Positions 25,319-34,078 are shown, counted from the first letter of the stretch. The stretch: DNA of 64,000 nucleotides from Oscillospiraceae bacterium (GCA_017550645.1 JAFZOI010000016.1:204809-268808); one strand, 5' to 3'. Program-made: numbers and translations. The notes: generated by a model not told the origin, from the sequence alone.

Positions 25319-25633
25319 TCACCTCCGCCGCTTCGGCTCGGGAAGCTCCGCCCACACGGCCTCGACGAGCTCCCGCAGGAACTCCCTGTCGTCGACGTTG
25401 TCGACGAGGAGCATCTCCTTCGCGCCATCGTAGGGGAGCTCGAGCGGCGCGTCGGGCATCATGGCGCGGGCCGACTTCGCCGGCTTGACGAGGAAGCGGT
25501 CGTCGTACACGCCGCCGACTATCTTGCCGCGGCAGTAGACGATATACTCGCCCACCATCGCGCGGTAAGACGCGCCGTCGACTCCGGCGAGCTGCTCCAT
25601 TATGAAATCAAGATATTCCCTGCTCGACGCCAT
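25319..25633 (-). CDS. TfoX N-terminal domain protein
   Basis: A 104-residue protein containing only the TfoX/Sxy N-terminal domain: FIMEQLAGVDGASYRAMVGE, then YCRGKIVGGVYDDRFLVKP and a C-terminal helix. In Haemophilus Sxy/TfoX activates competence genes, but stand-alone copies in Firmicutes have no known role. A second copy lies at 25992-26327. Confidence 0.8.
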   Translation of the reverse strand: MASSREYLDFIMEQLAGVDGASYRAMVGEYIVYCRGKIVGGVYDDRFLVKPAKSARAMMPDAPLELPYDGAKEMLLVDNVDDREFLRELVEAVWAELPEPKRRR

Positions 25634-25646
25634 GCTTATCTTCCTT

Positions 25647-25985
25647 TTAGTTCATTTCGACCAGGACCGCTTCTTCCGGGGAGAAATAGTCGTCCGTGCT
25701 GCTGCTGACTCCCGCGGCTTTATATGCCTGCTCGAAAGATATCTCTTTAATGTTGCTCAGATATACGAAGGTCGTGTCCACGGCTGCGTTCGGCATCCTG
25801 CCGCTTATCTCGAGGCGGTATTTGTACGCGCGGCCCTCGCACGTCCACGTCCCGTCCGTCATCTCGCAGTACGTCCTCATATTCCCCTCGACCGTGTTCT
25901 TCACGGCGGCTTTCTTCGCGCATCCCGCAAAAGACGCGGCCAGCAGGACGCACAGCAGTATCGATACGATCCTTTTCACGTTCAT
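25647..25985 (-). CDS. Small predicted lipoprotein
   Basis: A 112-residue exported protein: signal sequence VKRIVSILLCVLLAASFAGC with the lipobox Cys at 21, then a mature domain of about 90 residues with CEMTDGTWTCEG and a C-terminal acidic stretch. Two Cys could form a disulfide. No family recognised. It separates the two TfoX-like genes. Confidence 0.65.
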   Translation of the reverse strand: MNVKRIVSILLCVLLAASFAGCAKKAAVKNTVEGNMRTYCEMTDGTWTCEGRAYKYRLEISGRMPNAAVDTTFVYLSNIKEISFEQAYKAAGVSSSTDDYFSPEEAVLVEMN

Positions 25986-25991
25986 ATCTCC

Positions 25992-26327
25992 TCAGGTCCC
26001 GGGCTGTTTTTTTCCTTTGTCCGCAGCTTGTTCCTTTTTCCGTATGTCCGCCGTATCCCGGACGGCGCGCGGGAGCCAGTCTGCGTGCGCGTAGTCGAGG
26101 GGGATGACGAGTTCTTGTATTTTGTCCTCTTTGCCCGGCCGCTTTACGTCCGCTGGCAGATAGTCGAGCCCGACCTCGCGCAGGCTCATGACGCCGTCGT
26201 GCAGCCAGCCGACCGCCTGCCCGTCGCAGTACAGGCACCAGCAGCCGAACATCTTTTTCACGCTCACGTTCAGGCCCTTCAGATTGTCGAGCCACTCGCG
26301 GACTATGCTCTCTTCTTCAAGCGCCAT
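25992..26327 (-). CDS. TfoX-like N-terminal domain protein (second copy)
   Basis: A 111-residue protein with a TfoX-type core (VSVKKMFGCWCLYCDGQAVG, WLHDGVMSLREVG) and a charged lysine-rich tail. It differs from the copy at 25319 and is not a recent duplicate. Role unknown. Confidence 0.65.
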   Translation of the reverse strand: MALEEESIVREWLDNLKGLNVSVKKMFGCWCLYCDGQAVGWLHDGVMSLREVGLDYLPADVKRPGKEDKIQELVIPLDYAHADWLPRAVRDTADIRKKEQAADKGKKQPGT

Positions 26328-26378
26328 ACCGCCGCTCCTTTCCCTCCTTGGGACCGGTTCTTCCCCGGCTCTCCCCGT

Positions 26379-26783
26379 TCACTTTCTAATAAACGCGACG
26401 CATCCGATCTCATCCGAAGCGGTGAAGCCGACGGAACGATAAAAGGCTTTCGTCTTCTCGGTATCGTCCGTCAGCAGCTGCATTTGATAAACGCCCTTGT
26501 ACTTTTCCATGACGGCTTTCAGCAGCCTTGTGCCGACGCCCCGACGCTGGTATTCCGGCAGGACGACGATATCTTGAATAAATACGATCGTCTGCCCGTC
26601 CCCGACCGCGCGGATGATCCCCACCGGCGCATCGGCGTCATATGCCCCGAACACGCAAAGCGAATCCGCATACGCCTTCGGGAGGATATCCGCGCGCTCC
26701 GTATAGTTCGTCCAGCCGACGCTTTGATACAGACCGATTATTTCTTCAAGTCGAAAGGCTCGATATTCTTTGATCTCGATCAT
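26379..26783 (-). CDS. GNAT family N-acetyltransferase
   Basis: A 134-residue acetyltransferase with DIVVLPEYQRRGVGTRLLKA as the acetyl-CoA motif and AFYRSVGF near the end. A GTG (26792) overlaps the upstream stop, but GGAG lies 10 bases before the ATG at 26783, which I prefer. The gene and its neighbours up to about 30 kb look less GC-rich than the flanking operons. Confidence 0.85.
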   Translation of the reverse strand: MIEIKEYRAFRLEEIIGLYQSVGWTNYTERADILPKAYADSLCVFGAYDADAPVGIIRAVGDGQTIVFIQDIVVLPEYQRRGVGTRLLKAVMEKYKGVYQMQLLTDDTEKTKAFYRSVGFTASDEIGCVAFIRK

Positions 26784-26788
26784 ATCGT

Positions 26789-27142
26789 TCACTCTCCGTC
26801 TTGGGGGCGGGCCTTATTGTCCGATACGGAAGCCGTCTGTTCGCCGCCTTGTTTGCGTTTCTCGACGGCGCTGTGCAGCTTGGCGCTGTTGAGAAATGCG
26901 TACGCCGCGACTTCCGTTACCTCTTCCGTGTCGCCGCACCACATGAGGTCCAGAAAGTCCATGAACTCGAAAAAATCGTCCAGCGGAACGCAGCCGTTTT
27001 CTTTCACGGAATCATAAAAACCGTCGATAAAATCCTTCAAAACGGCTTTTTCCTCCCCGTCGAGGGAATAGTCTCCCGCCCGGAATCTTTCGGGCAGGCA
27101 GGCGCAGTCCATGAGCCGCCCGTACTCTTTGCTTAAACGCAT
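26789..27142 (-). CDS. Hypothetical acidic protein, 117 aa
   Basis: I do not recognise it. It is a cytosolic acidic protein with FIDGFYDSVKENGCVPLDD and FFEFMDFLDLMWCGDTEE, predicted largely helical. The frame extends further upstream, but the composition changes there and the ATG at 27142 is the sensible start. It overlaps the GNAT start region. Confidence 0.5.
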   Translation of the reverse strand: MRLSKEYGRLMDCACLPERFRAGDYSLDGEEKAVLKDFIDGFYDSVKENGCVPLDDFFEFMDFLDLMWCGDTEEVTEVAAYAFLNSAKLHSAVEKRKQGGEQTASVSDNKARPQDGE

Positions 27143-27159
27143 GCTTCGCTTCTCCAATT

Positions 27160-27699
27160 TCAGTTTTCGCCCGTTTGGGGCGGTCCTTTTTCCCCGGCCT
27201 GATCGCTCTTCCACGCTCCCGTTCTGATAAGGTGCCCCTCCTGTATCGCCGCGAACGTCGCGACGGCGGCGGCGACCGACCCGCTGTATCTGATATCGAC
27301 GAGCGTCAGCGTCAGCGGAAGGATGAAGAGCACCATGCCCGTCACCTTGTTCATGACCGTATGCAGGACGACTATCTCCCTGCGCATCACGCAGCCGGAG
27401 ATCACGTTGACTGCCTTGATAAGGGCGATAACGATTATCCAGACGATGAGCCATACCGGCATGTGAACGGCCGGGATGAGTTTTATCAGGCACGCGGCGA
27501 CCAAAGCGAGGTCGGCCGCGGTATCGAGCTTCGAGCCGAACGCGCCGGCGGTCTTCGTTTTACGCGCGACCGCCCCGTCTATCATGTCGCTGACTCCGGC
27601 GGCGACATACAGGGCATAGAACGCCGGCGAAAACGCGGGAAAGAACAGCAGAGCGATACTGCAGGCGATACGGACGCCGGTTATGATATTTGCCGTCAC
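27160..27699 (-). CDS. CDP-alcohol phosphatidyltransferase
   Basis: A 179-residue membrane enzyme with the complete family motif DGAVARKTKTAGAFGSKLD followed by TAAD, fitting DG(X)2AR(X)8G(X)3D(X)3D. Five to six TM segments follow. It should move a phosphatidyl group from CDP-diacylglycerol to an alcohol (glycerophosphate, inositol or serine). The start is a GTG overlapping the upstream stop. The short N-terminus is typical of pgsA-like small members. Confidence 0.85.
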   Translation of the reverse strand: MTANIITGVRIACSIALLFFPAFSPAFYALYVAAGVSDMIDGAVARKTKTAGAFGSKLDTAADLALVAACLIKLIPAVHMPVWLIVWIIVIALIKAVNVISGCVMRREIVVLHTVMNKVTGMVLFILPLTLTLVDIRYSGSVAAAVATFAAIQEGHLIRTGAWKSDQAGEKGPPQTGEN

Positions 27700-28058
27700 G
27701 CGGGAGTTCCCACTTCGATCAAGTTGCCGTCCGGGTCGTAAAACCTAACGACCCGCTGCCCCCAGCTGTGCGTCATGAGGCGGTTGACATACTCGACGTC
27801 GGGATACAGCTTTTCGAGCTTCTCCGCGAAGGCCTCTATATCCGCCTCTTCGAAATACAGCTCGGTACCGTTATTCCTCGGCAATACGCTTTTCCCGATG
27901 AACTTTTCCCAGTATCCGGCCTCCTGCAGATACAGGCCGCCCGTCAGCTCCATATTGCCGCCGTTGTCGCGGACAAGTTCAGATCCGAACAGCTCATGAT
28001 AAAACTTCAAAGCCGCATTGCAGTCCTTCACGACCAGAAGCGTTCCTTTGTATTTCAT
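27696..28058 (-). CDS. VOC superfamily protein
   Basis: A 120-residue VOC module: LLVVKDCNAALKFYHELFGS at the start and RVVRFYDPDGNLIEVG at the end, the closing strand with the metal-binding Glu. Typical of antibiotic-resistance or lyase-like stand-alone VOC proteins. Coupled to the CDP-alcohol transferase by a 4-base overlap. Confidence 0.85.
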   Translation of the reverse strand: MKYKGTLLVVKDCNAALKFYHELFGSELVRDNGGNMELTGGLYLQEAGYWEKFIGKSVLPRNNGTELYFEEADIEAFAEKLEKLYPDVEYVNRLMTHSWGQRVVRFYDPDGNLIEVGTPA

Positions 28059-28100
28059 CTTGATCCTCTCCTTAAACGGAACGTATCGACGAATGAGGAT

Positions 28101-28562
28101 TCAGCGATCCAGCCATTCTTTCAGCCGGGAAAAGACTTCTTCCCTGTCCCCGGCGGGTATCGCCCCGCTCTTACGGAGCGCGTAATGATGGCCGAACTCG
28201 CCGTCGGTATAGACGTTCCCGCCCAGCGCGACGGGCTTATCGTATCTCGGCCTTACGTGGATATGAAGATGGGGCTCGGGCGCCGGCTCTTTATGGAAGC
28301 TGTTCATCAGGCAGCTCCAATTGCACAGCGTCGCTCCCAAAACGGCCTTCAGACACGCCTCCACTTTGCGGATCAGCTCGCGGAGCTCGTCCCATTCGCC
28401 GTCCGTCAGCTCGGACAACGAACCGCAATGCCGCTTCAAGACCAGTATGCAGCGCCCGATATAGTCCTGTTCGTCGGCAAGGAAAACAGACCAGTATCTG
28501 CTTTCGTACAGCTGAAATTGTCTGTCTTTTTCGGACAGGCTGCACCAATCGCAATTATCCAT
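28101..28562 (-). CDS. HIT family hydrolase
   Basis: A 153-residue protein of the HIT superfamily. The catalytic triad HLHIHVRPRY is clear. The N-terminal CDWCSLSEKDRQ and a lone His later are consistent with nucleotide-binding. The family hydrolyses or transfers nucleotides, e.g. AMP-lysine or Ap4A. A GTG at 28571 is an alternative start; the ATG at 28562 has a weak site. Confidence 0.85.
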   Translation of the reverse strand: MDNCDWCSLSEKDRQFQLYESRYWSVFLADEQDYIGRCILVLKRHCGSLSELTDGEWDELRELIRKVEACLKAVLGATLCNWSCLMNSFHKEPAPEPHLHIHVRPRYDKPVALGGNVYTDGEFGHHYALRKSGAIPAGDREEVFSRLKEWLDR

Positions 28563-28658
28563 TCTATTCACCCATAAACGTCATTTGGGACGGTTTTTCC
28601 CGGGCAGACCGGTATCAGTCTGTTTACAAGCCCGCTTGATTTGCGGCGGCCTGTCATT

Positions 28659-29408
28659 TTATTCGTTTTCTTTTTCGAGCGTTTCGAGGACGTCTGTCAT
28701 TCCCCGCCACTCGCGGATATGCAGGAATTCAAACGGCGGCGCGTAATCAGCTATTATTTCTCTGCCAGGTCCGGGGATGGAGCCGTTATCGTACCAGACG
28801 GGGAAAATGCCTGCGCCGTGCGGTCCTCCGACGTCTTTGCGCGGCTGGTCGCCGCAATACCATATCTCGCCGGGCGTCAGTCCGGACTTTCTGACCGCCG
28901 TATCGAAGAGGACCTTCGACGGCTTCCGGAACATATAGTCGGACGAAGTCATGACGAATTCGAATCTGTTGCGGGGCAGAAGTCTGTCGAGCCGCCGCTT
29001 TAATGCTTCGCCGGAGAACGTGAGGTTGCTGATGACCGCGCTTCTGATGCCCTTTGAGTTTATAAAGTCGAGCATCTCGGCGGCTCCCGGCATGACGTCT
29101 CCGGGAGAAGCCCCGTCCCAGAATACGGTCTCCATCTCGAGCGGAGTCAGCGATAACTCGATCCCGAGCAGCTCATACAGTACCTTGTCGCGGGTTCGCG
29201 CCGACATCTCGATACCGAGCTCGCGAAGGGACATCCTTGTATCGTTAAAGATGATCTCAGCCTGTTTTCTTATTTCCTCGAGGGAATATCCGCCCGGATT
29301 TCTGGTGATATGCTCAAAAAGCGCGCGGTCGCCGCGCTCGGGGTCCCAGCCGGGTTCCCACAGGAGCGTGTGTCCGTAATCGAATATTATCATTTTAGGG
29401 TATTTCAT
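28659..29408 (-). CDS. HAD family hydrolase
   Basis: A 249-residue phosphatase-like protein with motif I FDYGHTLLWEPG, motif II AVISNLTFSG, motif III around SKVLFDTAVRKS and motif IV WYCGDQPRKDVGG. Tyr replaces the usual second Asp in motif I (DYG), so catalytic competence in the acid/base position is uncertain. GAGG 7-8 bases before the ATG at 29408 sets the start. Confidence 0.8.
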   Translation of the reverse strand: MKYPKMIIFDYGHTLLWEPGWDPERGDRALFEHITRNPGGYSLEEIRKQAEIIFNDTRMSLRELGIEMSARTRDKVLYELLGIELSLTPLEMETVFWDGASPGDVMPGAAEMLDFINSKGIRSAVISNLTFSGEALKRRLDRLLPRNRFEFVMTSSDYMFRKPSKVLFDTAVRKSGLTPGEIWYCGDQPRKDVGGPHGAGIFPVWYDNGSIPGPGREIIADYAPPFEFLHIREWRGMTDVLETLEKENE

Positions 29409-29621
29409 ATTTCGCTTCCTCAAGTCCCCATCTGTGTCATATGGGAACGGTTATTTCCGCGGCGCGATTCATTGTCGGATCAGTTTCACGACTGATTCGA
29501 CATGCCTTGGGACAATAGCGTGAATAAAAACTGTCATATCTAAGCTGTTGTCACGACCCTCGACGTCAGGAAAATGCCGTCGACCGGTTGCGTCAGGGCC
29601 CCTGGATAAATTGTATTGATT
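29409..29621. other. Intergenic region with no recognisable feature
   Basis: About 210 bases between two minus-strand genes. I see no ORF, hairpin with U-run or clear repeat. Promoter elements for the HAD gene probably lie here but none is convincing. Confidence 0.4.
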
Positions 29622-30164
29622 CTATGAACCGGAGTTTATCAGATCACTCCTGCCCTCCGGACCCTCATGAAAAATGGACTCAAATATCCGCTCTGCGCAT
29701 TCCTCAGCGGACATCGCGTGCGTGTCGACCGTCAGATCATAGCCGTCTTTCGGGAAGAGGTACGCATCGGATGCTTCCGCTGACCCCGGGCAGCGGTTTC
29801 CACGGGCTGCCTCCCGCGTCTTAAGGATTTCTCTCGGGCACGTCACTCGAATCAGCTTCATATTGCAGGCATGGAATGCGTCTGTCAGTTGATCAAAGAT
29901 GCGTTTGCTCGTGATCACATGGTCGATGATCACTCCGCCGCAGGAGCGTAACGCACGCGACGCCGCTTCTAAAAGCGCAGGGGAGATCTCGAACACATCA
30001 TCCTCATAGATCGCCTCGTGCGAAGACATGTTCAGATAGTCGTCGATCGAAACGATCTCATACAAATCGCCGCGCTTCTTCAGGATCAATTTCCGCAGGA
30101 TGTGTGACAATGTTGATTTTCCGCTGCTGGAAGGACCATTAAGCAGAATAATAAACTGTTCCAT
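29622..30164 (-). CDS. P-loop kinase, chloramphenicol phosphotransferase-like
   Basis: A 180-residue ATPase with Walker A LNGPSSSGKST and an aspartate-rich IVSIDDYLNM following, which resembles chloramphenicol 3-O-phosphotransferase and related small kinases. IIDHVITSKRIFDQL and RGNRCPGSAEASDA are less conserved. Function could be antibiotic or nucleoside phosphorylation. Composition appears more AT-rich than surrounding operons, which may reflect acquisition. Confidence 0.65.
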   Translation of the reverse strand: MEQFIILLNGPSSSGKSTLSHILRKLILKKRGDLYEIVSIDDYLNMSSHEAIYEDDVFEISPALLEAASRALRSCGGVIIDHVITSKRIFDQLTDAFHACNMKLIRVTCPREILKTREAARGNRCPGSAEASDAYLFPKDGYDLTVDTHAMSAEECAERIFESIFHEGPEGRSDLINSGS

Positions 30165-30175
30165 ATCATCTCACT

Positions 30176-31537
30176 CTATCCAACACCAATCAAACTTTTT
30201 TTCATCAATACCACCGTCTCCACATGGCTGGTCGCGGGGAACATGTCATAGCTCGCCGCCGCGGCGGCGGTATAGTCCGGAGCGAAGATGCGCAGGTCGC
30301 GCGCGAGGGTCGCGGGGTCGCAGGAGACGTAGACGACGCGCTCGGGCGACATGCGGATTATCTCCGCTATGACGGCGGGGTCGAGCCCGGCGCGCGGCGG
30401 GTCGACTACGATAACGTCGGGCTTCGTTCCCGCGTCGGCGAGCCTTTTCGAAGCCTCGGCCGCATCGGCGAGGATGAACTCCGCGTTCTCCACGCCGTTA
30501 GTTCTCGCGTTGTCGCGCGCGTCGGCGACGGCGGAGGCGACGACCTCGGCGCCTATGACGCGCCCGCAGGAGCGCGCCGCGCAGAGGCCTATCGTGCCCG
30601 TCCCGCAGTAGAGGTCGAGCAGGAGGCCGCGGCCGTCGAGGCCGCAGTATTCTATTGCCTTTGAGTAGAGCCTCTCGGTCTGGCGGCGGTTTATCTGGAA
30701 AAATGACGTCGGCGAGAGCGAAAAGCGCAGGCCGAGCAGCGTATCCGTCAGCCGCTCCGCGCCCCGGAGCACGCGCTCGTCGCCGGAGAGGACGGCGTTG
30801 CCGCGCGAGGAGTTTATATCCAGCACGACGGAGGCGAGCCCCGGCACGCCCTCGCGCAGGGCTTCGACGAGGGAGGCCGTCTCGCGCGGAGCGCGGGCGC
30901 AGACGACGCAGACGGCGGTCTCGCCGCCGGAAGACGTGCGCGTCATGAGGCGGCGCACGCAGCCCTTCCCCGTTTTCTCGTCGTATTCGGGGACGCCCGT
31001 CCCGTCCATCCAGCCGCGCAGCGCGGCGGCTGCGGCGTTGGCCGCGTCGGTCTGCAAAAGGCAGCTATCTATGGGCAGGACGTCGTGGCTGCGGGCCCTG
31101 TAAAAGCCCGTTACGGCCTTTCCCGCGGCGCGGGAGACGGCGAAGACGGCCTTGTTGCGGTAGCCGAAGCGAGACTCCGACGGGACGACCTCGTCCACGC
31201 GCAGGCCGAGCCCGCCTATGCGCTCGAGCGCGGCGTTGACGCGCTCTTTTTTGATGCGGAGCTCCTCGGAGTAGTCGGCGTGGAGCAGGGCGCAGCCGCC
31301 GCAGCGCGGGAAATGAGGGCACGCCGGCGCGACGCGGTGGGGCGAGGGCTCGATTATCTCCTCGGCCTTCGCCCAGACGGCGGCGGATTTGACGCGCATG
31401 ATGTGCGCGAGGCACGTCTCGCCGGGGAGCGCGCCATTTACGAAGACGGCGCGTCCGTCTATATGGGCGACGCCCTCGCCTCCGCTCGCGGCTCCGTCTA
31501 TATGCGCCGTGACGACGTCGTTTTTCTTAAGCTCCAT
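30176..31537 (-). CDS. RlmD-family 23S rRNA (uracil-5-)-methyltransferase with TRAM domain
   Basis: A 453-residue RNA methyltransferase. The N-terminus (residues 1-60) is a TRAM RNA-binding domain (MELKKNDVVTAHIDG). Cysteines near 75-85 (CPHFPRCGGCALL) bind 4Fe-4S. The SAM domain has LLDLYCGTGTIGLCAA, VIVVDPPRAGLDP and the catalytic Cys in VVYVSCDPATLARDL. It is the second TrmA-type enzyme of the window. Confidence 0.9.
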   Translation of the reverse strand: MELKKNDVVTAHIDGAASGGEGVAHIDGRAVFVNGALPGETCLAHIMRVKSAAVWAKAEEIIEPSPHRVAPACPHFPRCGGCALLHADYSEELRIKKERVNAALERIGGLGLRVDEVVPSESRFGYRNKAVFAVSRAAGKAVTGFYRARSHDVLPIDSCLLQTDAANAAAAALRGWMDGTGVPEYDEKTGKGCVRRLMTRTSSGGETAVCVVCARAPRETASLVEALREGVPGLASVVLDINSSRGNAVLSGDERVLRGAERLTDTLLGLRFSLSPTSFFQINRRQTERLYSKAIEYCGLDGRGLLLDLYCGTGTIGLCAARSCGRVIGAEVVASAVADARDNARTNGVENAEFILADAAEASKRLADAGTKPDVIVVDPPRAGLDPAVIAEIIRMSPERVVYVSCDPATLARDLRIFAPDYTAAAAASYDMFPATSHVETVVLMKKSLIGVG

Positions 31538-31652
31538 ATTCCGTCCTCCCGTGTTCGGGCTTTTATTGATTTTATAACACGAGGGGCGGGTTTTCAAGCC
31601 CGCGCGGGCCCGCGGGAACCGCCGAATTTCGCTTCTTTGAGGTAAATTGCTA

Positions 31653-31681
31653 TTGCAAATCGCTCCGTAATTTGTTAATAT
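31653..31681 (+). promoter_or_regulatory. Candidate promoter for the zinc-ribbon gene
   Basis: TTGCAA at 31653-31658 and TAATAT at 31676-31681, 17 bases apart, about 60 bases before the start codon at 31743. Confidence 0.6.
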
Positions 31682-31742
31682 ACTGTAAACAGCCATATAA
31701 TCGGCGGGAGGCTCCCGCCAATCAAAAGAAAGGATGTCGAAT

Positions 31743-32195
31743 ATGTTTTGTGTAAAGTGCGGCGCCGAGATCGAAGACGGCACCCAGTTCTGCCCGAAGT
31801 GCGGCGCCACTCAGGAGCCCCCCGTCGCGGCCCCCGCCGAGCCCGTTTATAACGCCGCTCCCGCCGCGGCTCCCGCAGCCGAAGCCGGCAAGTCCAAGTC
31901 CATCGTCTCACTGGTCTGCGGCATAGCCTCCATAGTCCTCTCCGGATTCTTCTCCGCCAGATGGGTGGGCGTCGTCCTCGGCATCATCGGCCTCGTGGCC
32001 GCCATCGTCGGCCTGAGCATGACCAAGGCCGCCAGAGCCGAAATGGAAGCCGCCGGCATCGATCCCTCGACGGGCAAGATGGCTCAGGTCGGCAAGATCC
32101 TCTCGATCATCGGCCTCATCTGCGCTATAATCGCCATCATCGTCGCGATAATCCTCGCCATCGTCTACTGCAGCGTCAAGAAGTACCTCTATTGA
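31743..32195 (+). CDS. Zinc-ribbon membrane protein
   Basis: A 150-residue protein with an N-terminal zinc ribbon (CVKCGAEIEDGTQFCPKCG), an Ala/Pro-rich linker and two predicted TM segments in a C-terminal domain (SIVSLVCGIASIVL; ILSIIGLICAIIAIIV). The same architecture recurs at 45859 and 46399. AAAGGA is 8 bases before the ATG at 31743, so the upstream in-frame ATG is not used. Function unknown; the ribbon may report membrane or secretion status. Confidence 0.8.
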   Translation: MFCVKCGAEIEDGTQFCPKCGATQEPPVAAPAEPVYNAAPAAAPAAEAGKSKSIVSLVCGIASIVLSGFFSARWVGVVLGIIGLVAAIVGLSMTKAARAEMEAAGIDPSTGKMAQVGKILSIIGLICAIIAIIVAIILAIVYCSVKKYLY

Positions 32196-32208
32196 TAAGA
32201 CCCGTCAG

Positions 32209-32240
32209 GCGCCGGCCCGCAAGCGCGGGTCGGCGCTTTT
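32209..32240 (+). terminator. Intrinsic terminator after the zinc-ribbon gene
   Basis: A 12-bp GC-rich stem, 32209-32220 with 32225-32236 (one G-T pair), loop AAGC, then TTTT. Only 35 bases separate it from the next start, so readthrough into the Lgt-like gene may be regulated. Confidence 0.75.
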
Positions 32241-32274
32241 CCCTGCCCTCGGGCAGCTTTGAAAGGTTGGCTTT

Positions 32275-33042
32275 ATGGAATACGTGACGATATTCGGCCG
32301 CCCCTTTCCCATATACGGGCTCTGCGTCCTCGCGGGGATACTCCTCGCGGCGGCGACGATACTCGTCCGCGGCCGTAAAGAGGAGCGCGATCTTGATTTT
32401 CTGACGTTCCTCTGCGCCTGCGTCGGGCTCTACGTCGGGGCGAAGCTCCTCTATCTCATCACGATAGCCCCGCGGCTCATAGTGCGCCCCGAGCTCCTGC
32501 GCGACCCGGAGTTCGTCGAGTCCATCGTCTCGGGCGGCTTCGTATTCTACGGCGGGCTCATCGGCGCCGTCGCCGGCATAGCGATATACTGCCGCGCGAT
32601 GAAGCGGCGCTTTCTCGCCGTGCTCGACACGCTCATCCCCTGCGCCGCGATAGGCCAGGCGGCGGGGCGCGTCGGATGCCATCTAGTCGGCTGCTGCTAC
32701 GGCGTCCCGTATTCGGGGCCTCTTGCCGTCACGTATCCCGTCGGAGAGCACGCCTTCGGAGGCGTGCCGCTTTTCCCGGTGCAGCTTGCCGAATCGGCTC
32801 TGCTCGTGGTAATATATATCGTGCTGATGCTGCTCGGGCGCAGGCGCGAGGGCTTCGCCTCGGGGCTCTACCTCGTCTGCTCGGCCGTCACGCGCTTTCT
32901 GCTCGAATTCGCGCGCGGCGACGCCGAGCGCGGGATATTCCTCGGGCTCGCGACCTCGCAGTGGATAGCTCTGCTGATACTGCTCCCGCTCGGCATATTT
33001 CTCATCGCGCGCTCGGCGCGCAGGAAAGGAAAAGAGATATGA
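32275..33042 (+). CDS. Prolipoprotein diacylglyceryl transferase-like protein (Lgt family)
   Basis: A 255-residue integral membrane protein with seven or so helices. The N-terminal IFGRPFPIYGLCVLAGILLA matches Lgt, and VSGGFVFYGGLIGA, GQAAGRVGCHLVGCCYG and LLEFARGD correspond to the conserved loops. In canonical Lgt the first loop reads FHGG and the second has Asn residues; here they are FYGG and CH-VGCC. This could be a divergent paralogue with different activity. It is coupled to rmlA by a 4-base overlap. Confidence 0.75.
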   Translation: MEYVTIFGRPFPIYGLCVLAGILLAAATILVRGRKEERDLDFLTFLCACVGLYVGAKLLYLITIAPRLIVRPELLRDPEFVESIVSGGFVFYGGLIGAVAGIAIYCRAMKRRFLAVLDTLIPCAAIGQAAGRVGCHLVGCCYGVPYSGPLAVTYPVGEHAFGGVPLFPVQLAESALLVVIYIVLMLLGRRREGFASGLYLVCSAVTRFLLEFARGDAERGIFLGLATSQWIALLILLPLGIFLIARSARRKGKEI

Positions 33043-33902
33043 AAGGCATCATCCTCGCGGCCGGAAAGGGCACGCGGCTCTACCCCATGACCAAGCCCGT
33101 CTGCAAGCCCCTTCTGCCGATTTACGACAAACCCATGATCTTCTACCCTCTATGCGTCCTTCAGCAGGCGGGCATAAGCGACGTCCTCATCATCACGCCG
33201 CCCGGCGAGACGGAGCCCTTCGAGCGCCTTTTCGGCGACGGGTCGCATCTCGGCATGCGGATATGCTACCGCGAGCAGCCCGTGCAGCGCGGCATAGCCG
33301 ACGCCTTTATAATCGGCGCGGACTTCATCGGCACGGACAGGGTCTGCCTCGTCCTCGGAGACAACGTGTTTTACGGCGAGGGGCTGGAGGCGAAGCTCGC
33401 CAAGGCCGCCGCGAACGAGGACGGAGCGACGATCTTCGGGTATTGGGTCGAGGATCCGCGCGCCTTCGGCGTAGTCGAGTTCGATGCGGACGGCAGGGCG
33501 ATAAGCATTGAGGAAAAGCCCGCGGTCCCGCGCTCGAACTACATAGTCCCGGGCCTGTATTTCTATTCCTCCGACGTCGTCGGCATAGCGAAGACGCTGA
33601 GGCCCTCGGCGCGCGGCGAGCTCGAGATAACCGACGTCAACAGCGTCTATCTCGCGCAGGGCAGGCTCGGCGTCGTGACGCTCGGGAGCGAGTTCACGTG
33701 GCTCGACGCGGGGACGGAGGACAGCCTGCTCGACAGCGCGCGCACTATAGCGGAGTTCGAAAAGAAGACGGGGCGCTGCGTTGCCTGCGTCGAGGAGCAG
33801 AGCTATCGCAACGGCTGGATAGGCGCGCAAGAGCTCCGCGCGCTCGGGACCGAGCTGGAAAAAACGAAATACGGAAAATACATCCTCTCGCTTCTCGGCT
33901 GA
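33039..33902 (+). CDS. rmlA: Glucose-1-phosphate thymidylyltransferase RmlA
   Basis: A 287-residue nucleotidyltransferase, about the usual length. IILAAGKGTRLYPMT is the nucleotide loop, VCLVLGDNVFYGEG and FGVVEFDADGRAISIEEKP are the sugar-phosphate and metal-binding blocks, and LEITDVNSVYL and TWLDAGTEDSLLDSA are diagnostic. It makes dTDP-glucose, the precursor of dTDP-rhamnose; the later rml genes are not in the window. Its ATG overlaps the upstream stop. Confidence 0.92.
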   Translation: MKGIILAAGKGTRLYPMTKPVCKPLLPIYDKPMIFYPLCVLQQAGISDVLIITPPGETEPFERLFGDGSHLGMRICYREQPVQRGIADAFIIGADFIGTDRVCLVLGDNVFYGEGLEAKLAKAAANEDGATIFGYWVEDPRAFGVVEFDADGRAISIEEKPAVPRSNYIVPGLYFYSSDVVGIAKTLRPSARGELEITDVNSVYLAQGRLGVVTLGSEFTWLDAGTEDSLLDSARTIAEFEKKTGRCVACVEEQSYRNGWIGAQELRALGTELEKTKYGKYILSLLG

Positions 33903-33925
33903 AGCGGAGGCCCGACATATATCCC

Positions 33926-33960
33926 CCGCCCGCGGAATAAACTTCCGCGGGCGGTTTTTT
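33926..33960 (+). terminator. Intrinsic terminator after rmlA
   Basis: A perfect 12-bp stem, 33926-33937 with 33943-33954, loop of 5, followed by six T. It separates rmlA from the acyl operon. Confidence 0.92.
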
Positions 33961-34007
33961 CCGCCCTTTTTGCCGCATTTATGCTTCGCGCGGAGGGCGC
34001 GAAATTA

Positions 34008-34036
34008 TTGCACGCTTCGACAAAATGTGATATAAT
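34008..34036 (+). promoter_or_regulatory. SigA promoter of the acyl operon
   Basis: TTGCAC (34008-34013) and TATAAT (34031-34036) with a 17-base spacer. The first start codon is 42 bases downstream at 34079. Confidence 0.85.
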
Positions 34037-34078
34037 TTATTAAATCTATGCTTTGGCGGAAAAAACGGGACGGAACAC

